Source of the DNA: an uncultured Gammaproteobacteria bacterium
Lineage (GTDB): Bacteria; Pseudomonadota; Gammaproteobacteria; Nitrosococcales; Methylophagaceae
DNA: 64,000 nucleotides
NCBI GenBank assembly: GCA_905479985.1
Contig: CAJQOM010000003.1
Location: 1 to 64,000 of the forward strand
Reading direction: 5' to 3'
Shown here: one piece after another, positions 7,189 to 18,459 of the stretch
How positions within the stretch are numbered: position 1 is the first letter of the stretch
How the letters are laid out: every line of letters begins with the position of its first letter
Position numbers and translations under genes: made by a program
The notes under the pieces: model-generated
Told to the model about the DNA's origin: nothing
Seen by the model: the letters and a program-made list of their open reading frames with translations, nothing else
The model's database searches: none

Positions 7189-9795
7189 TTAATTTTCCAA
7201 CTGTGTGCTAATCCAGTCGTTGACTGAATTAAGTGCGTCTTCTAATTGATCGGGTTGGTTGCCGCCACCTTGCGCCATGTCTGGCCGCCCGCCGCCTTTA
7301 CCACCTACTTGGCTTGCGACATGAGACACTAAGTCGCCGGCTTTTAGCTTATCGGTTGTGTCTTTGGTGATACCGGCAATTAACGTAATTTTATCACCGT
7401 CGATAGCAGATAAAATAATCGCGGCTGGCGCGAGCTTGTTTTTCAGTTGATCGACAGTGTCACGGAGGCTTTTAGTATCAGCACCTTCAAGTTGTGAGGC
7501 TAAGACGTTGATGCCTGCAATGTTGGTTGCTGAACTGGCTAAGTCATTACCAGCGCTACTCGCCAACTTACTTTTAAGAGCTTCGAGTTCTTTTTCTAAT
7601 TGTCGATTATGTTGAACGAGTTGCTGTGTTTTTTCTTCGACATTATCTGGTTTGGCTTTGATGACTGCTGCAACGGCTTTTAGGCTCGATTGCTTTGTAT
7701 CAATATAGTCGAGTGCGCTTTCGCCGGTGACGGCTTCTATGCGACGTACGCCTGATGCAATACCGGCTTCAGAAGTGATCTTTAATAGGCCGATATCACC
7801 GGTACGATTGACATGGGTACCACCACATAACTCGACTGAGAAGTCACTCATGCTTAACACGCGGACTTTGGCATCATATTTTTCACCGAATAAGGCCATT
7901 GCACCAGATGTTTTGGCTTGTTCTAAATCCATTAACTCAGTTTCAACGTCATGATTGAGGCGAATTTGTTGATTGACCATCCGTTCAATGGTGTGAAGTT
8001 GTTGTTCAGTGACTGGTTCAAAATGAGAAAAGTCGAAACGCAAACGTTGTGCATTGACCAAGGACCCTTTTTGAGTGACATGGTCGCCCAGTACTTTTTG
8101 TAGGGCAGCATGGAGTAAATGGGTCGCTGAGTGGTTTAATGCGGTTGCCGCTCGGTTAGCTTGATCAATATTGGCGGTGACTGTGTCGCCAACGCGTAAG
8201 CTGCCATTTTCAAGCAAGCCTATATGGGCAAAGGCTTTACCTTGTTTATGGGTATCGGTGACATTAAAACTGGCATTATCGGAGGTTACCTGACCGATGT
8301 CACCAACTTGACCGCCAGACTCAGCATAGAACGCAGATTGTTCAAGTACCACGATGCCGTGTTGGCCGGCGTGGAGTTGTTCAACTTGTTGGTCATCAAC
8401 TAAAATATGGCTGATTAGACTGGTATTTTGGTGTTGGTCGTAGCCACAGAATTTTGTTTCGCCATCAATGGTGACTTGTTTTGACAGTCCGCCGGAAAAT
8501 TGGTTGGCTGAACGTGCGCGAGTACGCTGGGCTTCCATTTCGCGCTCGAAACCCGCGATGTCGATGGTTAAATGACGTTCACGTGCGATATCAGCTGTTA
8601 AATCAATTGGGAAACCGTAGGTGTCGTAAAGTAAGAAGACAGTTTCTCCGGGAATCTCTTTGTCGGCCATGCTGGCGATAACTTGGTCTAAGATTTTCAG
8701 GCCATTATCTAATGTGTCAGCAAAACGGGCTTCTTCTTGTTTTAAAGCGCGTTCAACATTGGCTTGTGCTTTAGCGAGTTCTGGGAAGGCGTTGCCCATT
8801 TCTTCAACAAGCGGTTTGACGAGCTTATAAAAGAAAGCATCTTTCAGGCCGAGTTGGTGACCATGACGAATCGCACGACGGATAATACGGCGTAAAACAT
8901 AACCGCGACCTTCGTTTGAAGGTTGAACACCATCCGTGATCATAAAGGCACATGAACGAATGTGATCGGCGACGACGCGTAATGAGGTGTGTGTTGGGTC
9001 TTGGGTGCCAGATAGGGCTTGGATTGATTTTATCAGGTGTTGGAATAAGTCAATATCGTAGTTGTTATGCACGCCTTGTAAGATGGCAGCAAGACGTTCT
9101 AATCCCATGCCTGTGTCTACAGATGGTGTCGGTAACGGATTTAATGTGCCATCGCTTGTACGGTCGTACTGCATGAAAACGAGATTCCAGATCTCAATAT
9201 AACGATCACCGTCTTCTTCAGGAGTGCCCGGCGGGCCACCAGCGACATCGGGGCCGTGGTCGTAGAATATTTCAGAACAGGGGCCGCAGGGACCAGTGTC
9301 ACCCATAGACCAAAAATTATCTTTGGCGCCAATCCGAGAAACGCGGCTAGGGTCAACACCCATTTCGTCGATCCAAAGGGTGGCGGTTTCATCATCATCT
9401 TCGTAGACAGTGATCCATAATTTGTCAGCAGGTAAGGCTAATTCAACGGTGAGGAATTCCCAAGCATATTGAATGGCTTCACGTTTGAAGTAATCGCCAA
9501 AGCTAAAGTTACCCAACATTTCAAAAAAAGTATGATGACGCGCGGTGTAGCCGACATTTTCGAGATCATTGTGTTTACCACCAGCGCGAACACAGCGTTG
9601 TGATGTGGCTGCACGAGAATAACTCCGTGTTTCTTGACCTTGGAACAGTTCTTTAAATTGGACCATGCCGGCATTGGTAAAGAGCAGGGTGGGATCATTA
9701 GCCGGGACTAATGGACTGCTAGTGACAATGTCATGGCCTTTTTGCTGGAAAAAATCCAGGAAACGCTGTCTGATATCTGATGAGCTACTTTTCAT
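7189..9795 (-). CDS. alaS: Alanyl-tRNA synthetase
   Basis: An 868-residue protein of normal AlaRS length that charges tRNA-Ala. The order is: class II catalytic core with [10 protein letters not shown] and [13 protein letters not shown]; tRNA recognition domain; editing domain with the zinc-type motifs [11 protein letters not shown] and [12 protein letters not shown]-Ala domain ending [15 protein letters not shown]. It lies between recX and lysC with 1-5 bp spacers, an operon order widespread in gammaproteobacteria. Confidence 0.98.
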   Translation of the reverse strand: MKSSSSDIRQRFLDFFQQKGHDIVTSSPLVPANDPTLLFTNAGMVQFKELFQGQETRSYSRAATSQRCVRAGGKHNDLENVGYTARHHTFFEMLGNFSFGDYFKREAIQYAWEFLTVELALPADKLWITVYEDDDETATLWIDEMGVDPSRVSRIGAKDNFWSMGDTGPCGPCSEIFYDHGPDVAGGPPGTPEEDGDRYIEIWNLVFMQYDRTSDGTLNPLPTPSVDTGMGLERLAAILQGVHNNYDIDLFQHLIKSIQALSGTQDPTHTSLRVVADHIRSCAFMITDGVQPSNEGRGYVLRRIIRRAIRHGHQLGLKDAFFYKLVKPLVEEMGNAFPELAKAQANVERALKQEEARFADTLDNGLKILDQVIASMADKEIPGETVFLLYDTYGFPIDLTADIARERHLTIDIAGFEREMEAQRTRARSANQFSGGLSKQVTIDGETKFCGYDQHQNTSLISHILVDDQQVEQLHAGQHGIVVLEQSAFYAESGGQVGDIGQVTSDNASFNVTDTHKQGKAFAHIGLLENGSLRVGDTVTANIDQANRAATALNHSATHLLHAALQKVLGDHVTQKGSLVNAQRLRFDFSHFEPVTEQQLHTIERMVNQQIRLNHDVETELMDLEQAKTSGAMALFGEKYDAKVRVLSMSDFSVELCGGTHVNRTGDIGLLKITSEAGIASGVRRIEAVTGESALDYIDTKQSSLKAVAAVIKAKPDNVEEKTQQLVQHNRQLEKELEALKSKLASSAGNDLASSATNIAGINVLASQLEGADTKSLRDTVDQLKNKLAPAAIILSAIDGDKITLIAGITKDTTDKLKAGDLVSHVASQVGGKGGGRPDMAQGGGNQPDQLEDALNSVNDWISTQLEN

Positions 9796-9800
9796 GTTAA

Positions 9801-10238
9801 TTAACTATTCAAACTTTCATTGATTTGTTCGTGCGTAAAGCCACGATATTGTAAAAACCGTTGTTGTTTTGCTCGGTCTTTAAGGTCATCGGGCGCCTGT
9901 GCTCCAAACCGTTTATGACGTACGGTTACTGTTAACTCAAACCAATCTATCTCAGCTTGGTCGAAAGCGGTGTTAATCGTGTCACTATCAACACCGCGCT
10001 CTTTTAGTTCTAATTTGATCTTCTGGCTACCAAAACCACGTTGTGAACGATAGCGAAGGTAGTTCTCTGCAAACCGAGCATCACTTTGGATGTCGGCTTT
10101 AGTGAGTTTATCGATGGTCTCATTGATTTCATCGAGATCAAACTCTGCTTTGCGTAATTTAGTTCTTAATTCGGCCTGACTGTGTTCACGACGCGAGAGT
10201 AAATTCACTGCCCGCGCTGTGATCGATTGTGCTGTCAC
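9801..10238 (-). CDS. recX: RecA regulator RecX
   Basis: A 145-residue helical protein with the RecX pattern: [16 protein letters not shown], then [20 protein letters not shown], then [17 protein letters not shown]. RecX binds RecA filaments and limits their extension. The start codon overlaps the recA stop by 4 bp (ATGA), so translation is coupled to recA. The length is typical for the family. Confidence 0.95.
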   Translation of the reverse strand: MTAQSITARAVNLLSRREHSQAELRTKLRKAEFDLDEINETIDKLTKADIQSDARFAENYLRYRSQRGFGSQKIKLELKERGVDSDTINTAFDQAEIDWFELTVTVRHKRFGAQAPDDLKDRAKQQRFLQYRGFTHEQINESLNS

Positions 10239-11281
10239 GCCTCTACATTGTCCTCTATAGCATCAGCTTCTGTTGTGCTGGCGTCTTTTGGGTTTGGCAT
10301 CATGATGGCGCGAATTTTGGCATTAATCTCATCTGCCATTTCAGGGTTTTCTTTAAGGTAAGTACGCACATTGTCTTTACCTTGACCAATTCGGGTGCCG
10401 TTGTAGCTATACCAAGCGCCTGATTTTTCAACGAGATCATGCTGGACACCGAGATCAATCAATTCGCCTTCAAGTGAAATACCTTCACCATAGAGAATGT
10501 CGAATGTGACTTGTTTAAAGGGTGGGGCAACTTTGTTTTTGACGACTTTAACGCGGGTTTCATTACCTAATATTTCGTCGCCTTTCTTAATAGCGCCGAT
10601 ACGTCGAATATCAAGCCGAACAGAGGCGTAGAACTTAAGGGCATTACCACCAGTGGTTGTTTCTGGGTTACCAAACATGACGCCGATTTTCATGCGAATT
10701 TGATTGATGAAAATAACTAAGGTGTTTGAGCGTTTGATGTTGGCGGTTAGTTTACGTAAGGCTTGTGACATTAAGCGAGCTTGTAGTCCCATGTGACTGT
10801 CACCCATATCGCCTTCGATTTCAGCCTTTGGTGTTAAGGCGGCAACGGAGTCGATAACGACCATATCAACAGCACCAGAGCGGACTAACATATCGGTGAT
10901 TTCTAACGCTTGTTCACCGGTGTCAGGTTGTGAGACAAGTAGGTCATCAATATTGACACCTAATTTTTCAGCGTAAAGTGGGTCAAGCGCATGCTCAGCA
11001 TCAACGAAGGCTGCTGTGCCGCCCGCTTTTTGCATTTCAGCGATGGCGTGTAATGTGAGTGTGGTTTTACCCGATGATTCTGGGCCGTAAATTTCGACGA
11101 CACGGCCACGAGGAAGCCCCCCTATACCTAAAGCGACATCAAGCCCGATTGAACCTGTTGAGACAGCATCAATATCACGGCTAGCGGCAGAGTCACCGAG
11201 ACGCATCACGGCGCCTTTACCAAATTGTTTTTCTATTTGGCCGAGTGCTGCACCGAGTGCTTTTTTCTTGTTGTCATCCAT
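10235..11281 (-). CDS. recA: Recombinase RecA
   Basis: A 348-residue RecA. It has the P loop [10 protein letters not shown], the Walker B-like [12 protein letters not shown], loop L2 region with [17 protein letters not shown], and the acidic C terminus. RecA catalyses strand exchange and triggers LexA cleavage in the SOS response. It lies between pncC and recX, the usual order. I did not find a convincing LexA box in the 44-bp spacer to pncC. Confidence 0.99.
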   Translation of the reverse strand: MDDNKKKALGAALGQIEKQFGKGAVMRLGDSAASRDIDAVSTGSIGLDVALGIGGLPRGRVVEIYGPESSGKTTLTLHAIAEMQKAGGTAAFVDAEHALDPLYAEKLGVNIDDLLVSQPDTGEQALEITDMLVRSGAVDMVVIDSVAALTPKAEIEGDMGDSHMGLQARLMSQALRKLTANIKRSNTLVIFINQIRMKIGVMFGNPETTTGGNALKFYASVRLDIRRIGAIKKGDEILGNETRVKVVKNKVAPPFKQVTFDILYGEGISLEGELIDLGVQHDLVEKSGAWYSYNGTRIGQGKDNVRTYLKENPEMADEINAKIRAIMMPNPKDASTTEADAIEDNVEA

Positions 11282-11325
11282 TTATCAATCGCCTTATAAG
11301 TTCGTCTTGATGAGTAATCGCGTGA

Positions 11326-11844
11326 TTATCCCATAGAATTCACTGCGTCTCTAGCGTTTTTAATGATTCCTTGTAAAGCGGTAACTAGCGCTTGACGGCG
11401 AACCATTTCGCGGTTCCCTTCAAAATGTTGTGTGAGGCTAGTGGTCTGTTTATTTTTCGTTGTAAAAGCAAAGCAGACGGTGCCAACGGGTTTGCTTGCT
11501 GTACCGCCATCTGGCCCAGCAACGCCTGTGATCGCGACACTGAGACTAGCGTGGCTATTTATTAAAGCGCCTTCGGCCATGGCGATGGCGGTGTTTTCGC
11601 TCACGGCACCGAATGTGGCTAAGGTGTTATTAGGAACGTGAAGATCTGTGTGCTTTGCCTCATTACTATAGGTGACAAATCCACGTTCAAACCAGGTTGA
11701 ACTGCCGGGTAAGTCAGTACAGCATTTAGCTAGCCAACCACCGGTGCAGGATTCCGCGGTGGCGAGGGAATGGTTGTTTTCAGTCATTAACGCAGCTAAT
11801 TGTTGGGTTAATTGTTTAAGATGGTCATCAGATCCATTTTGCAT
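11326..11844 (-). CDS. pncC: Nicotinamide-nucleotide amidase (CinA C-terminal family)
   Basis: About 172 residues from the ATG at 11844 (an ATG at 11868 would add 8). The CinA C-terminal domain is clear: [22 protein letters not shown], and [20 protein letters not shown]. The family deamidates nicotinamide mononucleotide in NAD salvage. It is upstream of recA, as in many gammaproteobacteria, and head-to-head with mutS with only 16 bp between chosen starts, so each promoter must lie in the other gene. Confidence 0.88.
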   Translation of the reverse strand: MQNGSDDHLKQLTQQLAALMTENNHSLATAESCTGGWLAKCCTDLPGSSTWFERGFVTYSNEAKHTDLHVPNNTLATFGAVSENTAIAMAEGALINSHASLSVAITGVAGPDGGTASKPVGTVCFAFTTKNKQTTSLTQHFEGNREMVRRQALVTALQGIIKNARDAVNSMG

Positions 11845-11860
11845 GCGATACACTATAGAG

Positions 11861-14416
11861 ATGGTCAAAACACAAAATCATACGCCAATGATGCAGCAAT
11901 ATCTGCGTATCAAGGCTGAAAACCCAGGCTATTTACTATTTTATCGTATGGGCGACTTTTATGAGTTGTTCTTTGATGATGCGCATCAAGCCGCAGAATT
12001 ATTGGGTATTACATTAACTGCACGCGGTCGTAGTGATGGTTCGCCGATTCCGATGGCAGGTGTGCCTTATCATGCGGCGGATGGTTATTTAGCGAAACTT
12101 GTGGCGCTGGGTGTGTCGATTGCGATTTGTGAGCAGATTGGTGATCCGGCGACGAGTAAAGGACCGGTTGAACGTGAAGTGGTTAGAATCATTACGCCGG
12201 GGACACTGACCGAAGAAGCCTTATTAGACAGTCGTAATGAAAATTTATTGGTCGCGTTATATCAAGACAAAGGGCGCTATGGTTTATCAACCGCAGAATT
12301 AAGTAGCGGTCGCTTTACGGTCAGTGAATTAGCATCATTGACTGAGTTGCAGGCTGAATTGGCTCGGTTAAATGCAGCTGAAATTCTAGTTGATGAATCT
12401 GAAGTAGATAACTTAGCTGGTTTTGCTAAGACATTACGCTCTTTGCCACCTTGGCATTTTGATTTGGATTTAGCGCGGCGACGATTGTGCGAGCAGTTTA
12501 AAACACAAGATTTGAAAGGCTTTGCCTGCGATGATTTAGATTTAGGTTTAATTGCTGCGGGGTGTTTATTAAACTACGCTCAAGAAACGCATCGTGCTGC
12601 TTTACCGCATTTGCGTGGCATTACGGTTGAACGTTCAAGCGATAGTATTCGAATTGATCCACAATCTCGACGAAATTTAGAATTAGAATTAAACCTAGCC
12701 GGCGGTAAAGACAATACATTACTGTCGGTGTTAGATAAGACAGTGACACCAATGGGTGCGCGACTATGTCGACGTTGGTTATTAAGGCCATTGCGCGATC
12801 AGACTGTTTTAACGCAACGCCAACAATCGATTCAGCAGTTATTGACGTTACAGGGTGTTGAACCTTGCCAACAACATTTAAAACAGTTCGGTGATATTGA
12901 GCGGGCGTTGACGCGGATTGCATTACGTACAGCACGGCCGCGTGATTTTATGCAGCTTCGTAATGCGCTGGCGTTGCTACCCGCACTACATTCAACATTG
13001 GCAGCCTTTGACACGCAGCGGCTAGTCCAACTTGATCGTGAATTGGGGACCTTCACTGAGTTACTCGGTTTATTGCAACGGGCATTGATTGATGAGCCAC
13101 CGGTATTGATTCGTGATGGTGGCGTGATTGCAGCGGGTTATGACGAAGATTTAGATAAGTTACGACATATCCGAGACGAAGCGACGCAGTATTTAACCGA
13201 TTTGGAACACCGTGAGCGTGAACGGACCGGTGTCGCGACGCTAAAAGTCGGCTATAACCGTGTGCATGGTTATTATATTGAGTTAAGTAAAAACCAAACG
13301 ACGATTCCGACCGATTATGTCCGGCGACAGACATTAAAAAATGCGGAACGGTATATCACGCCAGAATTGAAGTCTTTTGAAGAGCAGGTATTAACGGCGA
13401 AAGAGCGCGCCTTGGCTTTGGAAAAGGCATTATATGATGCGTTGTTCGATAAGGTGATGCCGGACTTGGCTGTGTTGCAGGTATCGGCACATGCCTTAGC
13501 GGAATTAGATGTGTTGGTCAATTTGGCTGAGCGGGCTGAGACATTAGATTATGTTGCGCCTAGCTTTTCTGATGAGGCTGGGATTGTTATTGAGCAAGGG
13601 CGTCATCCGGTTGTGGAAGCGTCGACGGAGCAACACTTTTGCCCGAATGATTTGCACTTCTCAAAGCAAGCCAGATTATTATTGATTACCGGCCCGAATA
13701 TGGGGGGTAAATCAACTTATATGCGGCAAGCAGCATTGATTGTGTTGTTGGCACATATCGGTAGTTTTGTGCCGGCCAAGAAAGTGGTGATAGGACCCGT
13801 CGATCAAATTTTTACGCGTATTGGCGCATCAGATGATTTAGCGTCAGGTCGCTCTACTTTTATGGTGGAGATGAGTGAAGCAGCGAATATTCTGAATAAT
13901 GCGACACAGCATAGTCTGGTATTGATGGATGAAATTGGGCGGGGTACCAGTACGTTTGATGGTTTATCGTTAGCTTGGGCGTGTGCTGAGAAATTGGTGC
14001 GAGATATTGGCGCTTATAGCTTATTTGCAACGCATTATTTTGAGTTGACGCAGATTCCTGTCACTTATGATAAAGCAGAAAATGTACATTTAGATGCGAT
14101 TGAACATGGTGATAAGATTGTGTTTTTGCATCAACTGAAACCAGGGCCTGCGAATCAAAGTTATGGTTTGCAAGTCGCGCAGTTAGCTGGTGTGCCTCAG
14201 GATGTGATTAAAGCAGCTAAGGTGAAATTAACCGAGTTAGAAGCAACACGTCAGTACTCGACCGACTTGGTTGAAGTGCAGCAAGCTGATTTATTTAGTG
14301 CTGTGGCTGCACCATCTGCGATAGAACAAGCATTAGCAGAGATTGACCCTAATGATTTGACGCCTAAGCAAGCATTAGATGTGGTGTATCAGTTACAGGC
14401 GTTATTGAAAAAATAA
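11861..14416 (+). CDS. mutS: DNA mismatch repair protein MutS
   Basis: An 851-residue MutS. The start at 11861 places [12 protein letters not shown] a few residues from the N terminus as in E. coli MutS; longer upstream frames run into pncC antisense. Landmarks: mismatch-binding [11 protein letters not shown] (the Phe-x-Glu wedge), Walker [32 protein letters not shown], Walker [30 protein letters not shown]. It recognises mismatches and recruits MutL. Only a weak Shine-Dalgarno sequence precedes the ATG. Confidence 0.97.
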   Translation: MVKTQNHTPMMQQYLRIKAENPGYLLFYRMGDFYELFFDDAHQAAELLGITLTARGRSDGSPIPMAGVPYHAADGYLAKLVALGVSIAICEQIGDPATSKGPVEREVVRIITPGTLTEEALLDSRNENLLVALYQDKGRYGLSTAELSSGRFTVSELASLTELQAELARLNAAEILVDESEVDNLAGFAKTLRSLPPWHFDLDLARRRLCEQFKTQDLKGFACDDLDLGLIAAGCLLNYAQETHRAALPHLRGITVERSSDSIRIDPQSRRNLELELNLAGGKDNTLLSVLDKTVTPMGARLCRRWLLRPLRDQTVLTQRQQSIQQLLTLQGVEPCQQHLKQFGDIERALTRIALRTARPRDFMQLRNALALLPALHSTLAAFDTQRLVQLDRELGTFTELLGLLQRALIDEPPVLIRDGGVIAAGYDEDLDKLRHIRDEATQYLTDLEHRERERTGVATLKVGYNRVHGYYIELSKNQTTIPTDYVRRQTLKNAERYITPELKSFEEQVLTAKERALALEKALYDALFDKVMPDLAVLQVSAHALAELDVLVNLAERAETLDYVAPSFSDEAGIVIEQGRHPVVEASTEQHFCPNDLHFSKQARLLLITGPNMGGKSTYMRQAALIVLLAHIGSFVPAKKVVIGPVDQIFTRIGASDDLASGRSTFMVEMSEAANILNNATQHSLVLMDEIGRGTSTFDGLSLAWACAEKLVRDIGAYSLFATHYFELTQIPVTYDKAENVHLDAIEHGDKIVFLHQLKPGPANQSYGLQVAQLAGVPQDVIKAAKVKLTELEATRQYSTDLVEVQQADLFSAVAAPSAIEQALAEIDPNDLTPKQALDVVYQLQALLKK

Positions 14417-14423
14417 TCACTCT

Positions 14424-14984
14424 CTAGTTTGCTATACAGCCTTTGATTAACTGTTGTAATTTTCTTTCGCCGAGTTTATTCATTAAAGCGATATTGTGTT
14501 CGGGAATTTGCTCTGGATTAGGGTAAGTTGCAATGGCTTTTTCTACACTGGCTTCCCTCAATAGATGCATTAGGGGATAGGGTGAACGATTGGTGTAGTT
14601 TTCAGGGTCATCCAGTTGGGTATTGGCAAATTGATAATCGGGATGAAAGCTGGCAATTTGAACAATGCCTTCGTAACCTTGATCAAAAAGGAGTTGTTCG
14701 GCCAAGTCTAGAAAGTCATTGTAGTCTTCAAAATGGTGCAAAACGTGGGAATGAATAATCAGTGTGGTTTCGATTTCTGAGTTATTCGCTAACTGAGTTA
14801 GTGCTTGTTCAAGGGTATCTAGTAAGGTAGTGATTTTGTCACTATGGCAGACCTGATAGTGAATCCGATTCTTGATGAATTCTCGTTTGGCAAAAGGGCA
14901 GAGGTTGAGGCCAATCACGATCTGTTCTAGCCAGTTTTGAGTGGTGAGAATGAAGGGTTGGTCTTCCTGTGTTTGGTTTGTCAC
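14424..14984 (-). CDS. DUF1415 family protein
   Basis: A 186-residue protein recognisable as DUF1415 by IGLNLCPFAKREF near the N terminus, IVQIASFHPDYQFA and DPENYTNRSPYPLMHLLRE. The function is unknown; the conserved Cys, His and Asp residues suggest an enzyme. Its start overlaps the MOSC gene stop by 4 bp, so it ends a three-gene operon (esterase, MOSC, DUF1415). The stop faces the mutS stop 7 bp away. Confidence 0.85.
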   Translation of the reverse strand: MTNQTQEDQPFILTTQNWLEQIVIGLNLCPFAKREFIKNRIHYQVCHSDKITTLLDTLEQALTQLANNSEIETTLIIHSHVLHHFEDYNDFLDLAEQLLFDQGYEGIVQIASFHPDYQFANTQLDDPENYTNRSPYPLMHLLREASVEKAIATYPNPEQIPEHNIALMNKLGERKLQQLIKGCIAN

Positions 14985-15436
14985 TGTGTGATCACAATAG
15001 GCATATCAGTGGTGATACTGCCGCTATTTAAGATGGTGGCTCTGATACCCGCTTTTTCTGTGAACGCGTTGATGACTTGTTGTGGCGTCACTGACTCAGT
15101 CGCGAGGTTTTTGCTGAGCGAATGACAGGGCTCGCACAGTTCGGTGCCAATGAGTTTGACTTGCCCAATATGAAATTCTTTATCAATCAGTTGATTGAGC
15201 TTGATGCCTTTAGTGATGATATTACGTCGGGTATCTTGCTGATTAATATTTTGTTGGTATTGGTCGTTGAAGCTATCGATATGTTCACTTTCTATTAAGG
15301 TGATGTTTTGACCATGCCAACGGTGTTGATCAAAATGTCGATCTCCGACAATGCCTTTGTGGGCAATGACGTCTATTTTATCGACAGATTGTTGTTTATC
15401 GCTTGGCTTCGCGGCAATGTAAATTGCTTGGATCAT
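14981..15436 (-). CDS. MOSC domain sulfurtransferase-like protein
   Basis: A 151-residue single MOSC domain. GIVGDRHFDQH near the N terminus, ITLIESEHID, and GTELCEPCHSL with the conserved cysteine that carries sulfur in molybdenum cofactor sulfurases are visible. Stand-alone MOSC proteins are thought to deliver sulfur or bind Moco; the substrate is not known here. It overlaps both neighbours by 4 bp (ATGA-type), a tightly coupled operon. Confidence 0.85.
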   Translation of the reverse strand: MIQAIYIAAKPSDKQQSVDKIDVIAHKGIVGDRHFDQHRWHGQNITLIESEHIDSFNDQYQQNINQQDTRRNIITKGIKLNQLIDKEFHIGQVKLIGTELCEPCHSLSKNLATESVTPQQVINAFTEKAGIRATILNSGSITTDMPIVITQ

Positions 15437-16092
15437 GCTAAAAGGCGTTGTAACCAGTTTGAGATGTCTTCAATTTCTTGGTAGTGAACTTCATGGCCCA
15501 TGCGGTACCTTTTGTATTCGGGCGTGTAGTTGCGTTTTATTAACTCTGATTCAGCCAATTTCGCTAAGGGTTCAGTAACGATGTCATCATGACTGCCTTG
15601 GAATATGTGGATGGGTATAGCTTGATTGGCGGTATGTGGCTCAATCGTTTTATAAGTGGCGAAATAGCTGGATAACGACATGAGCCCGGCTAAGGGCTTG
15701 TCGAAGGTTAAGCCGGCTTCGAAGATAACCGCACCACCTTGTGAGAAGCCTGCGAGGACAATTTTACTGCTTGGAATGCCCTGCGCGATTTCCCGTTCAA
15801 TCAGCGCTTTGATAGCTTGCGCTGATGCCATAATTTGCGGGGTATCAATTTCTCTTTCCATATCCATCGCATAGATGTCATACCAAGCTGGCATGACGGC
15901 ACCATTATTGATGGTGACGGGTATTGGTGGTGCGTGGGGAAAGATAAACCGGATGCCGAGGTTAGCGGGTAAGTTGAGTCTGGGGATGAGTGGCACAAAA
16001 TCATGGCCGTTGGCACCTAAGCCATGTAGCCAAATGACAGCTGCATTAATATCGTCTGATGTTTCCACCATTTCACAAGGTAAATAGGTCAT
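15433..16092 (-). CDS. Carboxylesterase/acyl-protein thioesterase family
   Basis: A 219-residue alpha/beta hydrolase of the EstB/phospholipase-carboxylesterase family. AVIWLHGLGANGHDF supplies the oxyanion region, GFSQGGAVIFEAGL the nucleophile Ser, FQGSHDDIVTEPLA the Asp, and MGHEVHYQEI the His, so the triad is complete. It would hydrolyse short esters or thioesters in the cytoplasm. It heads the esterase-MOSC-DUF1415 overlap cluster and follows the TPR-GGDEF gene by 15 bp. Confidence 0.9.
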   Translation of the reverse strand: MTYLPCEMVETSDDINAAVIWLHGLGANGHDFVPLIPRLNLPANLGIRFIFPHAPPIPVTINNGAVMPAWYDIYAMDMEREIDTPQIMASAQAIKALIEREIAQGIPSSKIVLAGFSQGGAVIFEAGLTFDKPLAGLMSLSSYFATYKTIEPHTANQAIPIHIFQGSHDDIVTEPLAKLAESELIKRNYTPEYKRYRMGHEVHYQEIEDISNWLQRLLA

Positions 16093-16107
16093 GGGGTGTA
16101 TCTTAAA

Positions 16108-17667
16108 TTAAGATTCTATATCTGGATAGACAGAAACGCAGTTTCTACCTTTATTTTTTGATTGGTAGAGTGCTTCATCGGCTTGTGCGATGAGCTCTTC
16201 TAAAGAAACCTGATTATTCAAGGCGGTGATACCTATGCTGATGGTGATCGATTTATCTGGCTGATGCGGGTGTTGCAGCATTTCAATTTTACTGCGAAGC
16301 CGTTCGGCTAAAGCATGTGCTTGCAACAAGTCAGTTTCTATCGAGATCAATAGAAATTCTTCGCCACCGACTCGGCCTAGACTATCCGTGACCCGTAGGC
16401 CAGAGTTAAGGCTTTGGGCAATCAGTTTGAGGACAGCATCACCCGTGGCATGACCAAAGGTATCATTAATTTGTTTGAAGTTATCAATGTCGATGGCTAT
16501 GCAGCAATAAGGTCTGTCAAAGCGGATAGACCGATGCCATTCTTTCATAGCAAATTGCATGATAGAGCGTCGGTTTTGAATACCGGTGAGTGCATCGCGT
16601 GTTGCCAGTAATTGCATGGCATTGGCGTGTTTCTTAGAGCGTGACCAAAGTGCGGTGATGAGCGCTATAACAACAAGTGCTAGGGCAATGAGCAGATATT
16701 GAAGCTTTAAGGTAGATTGGCGGTGCTGGAGCTCTTGCTCTTGTTGTTGGTTAATCAAAGCGAGCTGTTCGTTTTCGGCTGCAAAGCGTTGTGTCTCAAA
16801 TTGGACTTGAAGCCGTTGGGTGACTTCTTTGTTTTGGTGTTCAAGTAATTGTTGTTGTAGTGAGGCATAACGGTGATGGTGTTCAAGCGCTTGATCTAAG
16901 TTGACCAATTTTTCATAAGAGGCACTCAGCCCACGGTGAGTCCGCATCAGGGCTTTACTGAAAGGTTGTTTTTGCAGGACAGACAGTGCGGCTAAGTAAT
17001 GTTCTAAACCTTGTTCGTAATGCCCTTGTTCGTGGGCAATATCACCCAGATGACGTTGAACCCGTGCTGCTTGGGTTTTGTCATGAATGGCGATGAAAAG
17101 GTGTAATGATTCGCGTAAGTATTTTTTGGCTGTTTTAAGCTTTGACTGTGCTTGAGCATTGACACCCATGGCCTTTAAGGTTGATGCAATGCCAACGTCA
17201 TCGGCGAGTTGTCGGCTGATTTTTAGCGACGCTTTGAAGTTTTTATCGGCTTTTGAAAACTGTTTGCGTGAGGCATTCACATGACCGAGATTGAACAGGC
17301 TAACTGACAAGGCACTTTTGTCATTATTGGCTTTGTCTAATTTAACGAGTTCTGTGAAGTAGCGATAGGCTTGTTCTAGCTGACCAGTGTTGTAATAAAC
17401 ACTGGCCATTGAATTGAGGATGTCGTTGCGGATGGATTGATCTTCAAGGTTGTCGCTATTTTCATAGGCCTTGTTAAGCAGTTCTAAGGCTTGTTCGTAT
17501 TGTGCCTGCTGAATGTGACCATCGGCCCGTTTGAGGAGTCTTTGTAAAACGGTGTTTGTCGTCGTGGTTTCAGCAGCTGTAACGATTTGTTCGGCATGGC
17601 TGGCGCTACTGAAGCTGAGTAGTATGATGACGCAAAATAAGGGCAATACAATCAATCGAGTGAGCAT
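16108..17667 (-). CDS. TPR-repeat diguanylate cyclase
   Basis: About 519 residues from the ATG at 17667, which directly begins a signal-peptide-like MLTRLIVLPLFCV segment and has GGAG upstream; an ATG at 17721 would add 18 residues. Order: export signal, about six TPR-like helical repeats (periplasmic by prediction), a coiled segment rich in Gln/Glu, one transmembrane helix (LLIALALVVIALITAL), then a cytoplasmic GGDEF domain with GRVGGEEFLLIS. An RVTD five residues before the GG is an I-site. It should make cyclic di-GMP in response to a periplasmic input. It is followed at 15 bp by the esterase operon. Confidence 0.88.
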   Translation of the reverse strand: MLTRLIVLPLFCVIILLSFSSASHAEQIVTAAETTTTNTVLQRLLKRADGHIQQAQYEQALELLNKAYENSDNLEDQSIRNDILNSMASVYYNTGQLEQAYRYFTELVKLDKANNDKSALSVSLFNLGHVNASRKQFSKADKNFKASLKISRQLADDVGIASTLKAMGVNAQAQSKLKTAKKYLRESLHLFIAIHDKTQAARVQRHLGDIAHEQGHYEQGLEHYLAALSVLQKQPFSKALMRTHRGLSASYEKLVNLDQALEHHHRYASLQQQLLEHQNKEVTQRLQVQFETQRFAAENEQLALINQQQEQELQHRQSTLKLQYLLIALALVVIALITALWSRSKKHANAMQLLATRDALTGIQNRRSIMQFAMKEWHRSIRFDRPYCCIAIDIDNFKQINDTFGHATGDAVLKLIAQSLNSGLRVTDSLGRVGGEEFLLISIETDLLQAHALAERLRSKIEMLQHPHQPDKSITISIGITALNNQVSLEELIAQADEALYQSKNKGRNCVSVYPDIES

Positions 17668-17762
17668 GTTGCTTTTTGGACTCCAGTCGGACAAATTTGG
17701 TTTGGATGAAATAATGCTCATAATTTTGCTATAAAGTGCTGATATTTAATGTGTTCTAGTCC

Positions 17763-18041
17763 TCAGTTTACGTAATTAGCTGGGGCTTTGAAGGTGGTGA
17801 GGTTGAGCGCCGGCGGAGGCACTTGGACATGAAAACCTTGGGTTTGTATATTCTTGATGACTTTGCTGACGTCTTCCCGGGCAAGCGGTTTGTCTTCCGA
17901 TAAGATGATTTCCATGACGAACTGCGGTTCTTTGCCCATTGAGTCAAAAAGTGCTTGTGGTATATCTGAAAAGTCATCTTTTTTAATGATGTAGAGGTAG
18001 AGTCCGTCTTTACGACTGCTTTTATAGATGAATGTGTTCAT
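17763..18041 (-). CDS. YcgL domain protein
   Basis: A 92-residue protein of the YcgL family: FIYKSSRKDGLYLYI at the N terminus, LFDSMGKEPQFVMEI in the middle, and GFHVQVPPP near the end are family hallmarks. The role is unknown (in some bacteria linked to RNase D activity and cell size). Its start overlaps the VOC gene by 4 bp, making it last in an osmC-VOC-ycgL operon. Confidence 0.9.
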   Translation of the reverse strand: MNTFIYKSSRKDGLYLYIIKKDDFSDIPQALFDSMGKEPQFVMEIILSEDKPLAREDVSKVIKNIQTQGFHVQVPPPALNLTTFKAPANYVN

Positions 18042-18454
18042 ATGTTGTCTGCTATTGAAATAGGGGGGTGATAGATAAGTTGGACGCTGGTGCCATCGGG
18101 GTCATAACAATAAAAGCTACGCGCGCCATCACGATGTGTTCTGGGGGGCTGTCGGAGTTCAATTTGATGCTGCTTCAGGAAAGCATACCAATCATCGACT
18201 TGTTCGGGTGTTTGAATGATGAAGCCAATATGGTCAAGTTTTTGTTTTGTGGGTTCGATCGTTTCGTTGCTACGGTGGAGGGCAAGGTTATCGTTACCGG
18301 AGGTTAAATATACATTATTGGTGTCGGGGCGCCATTCTATCGTCATGCCCAATAATTCGGTATAAAACTGCTCGCAGGCTTCAAAGTTTTTGACGAACAG
18401 GGCAATGTGTTTCATCCCTTGGGTTGATGCCGGTCTTTTGATTGTCGTGGTCAT
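18038..18454 (-). CDS. VOC (glyoxalase/dioxygenase) family protein
   Basis: A 138-residue protein with two beta-alpha-beta-beta-beta modules of the vicinal-oxygen-chelate fold. MKHIALFVKNFEACEQFYTE gives the first metal histidine, KLDHIGFIIQTPEQVDDWY the second, and YCYDPDGTSVQLIY the C-terminal Glu/Gln strand. The exact reaction is unknown. It lies 5 bp after osmC and overlaps ycgL, so the three are co-transcribed. Confidence 0.88.
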   Translation of the reverse strand: MTTTIKRPASTQGMKHIALFVKNFEACEQFYTELLGMTIEWRPDTNNVYLTSGNDNLALHRSNETIEPTKQKLDHIGFIIQTPEQVDDWYAFLKQHQIELRQPPRTHRDGARSFYCYDPDGTSVQLIYHPPISIADNI

Positions 18455-18459
18455 GATGT

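Noticed and set aside
11672-11860. Longer MutS start at 11672
   Set aside because: The added 63 residues are antisense to pncC and unlike MutS; the ATG at 11861 matches the family N terminus.
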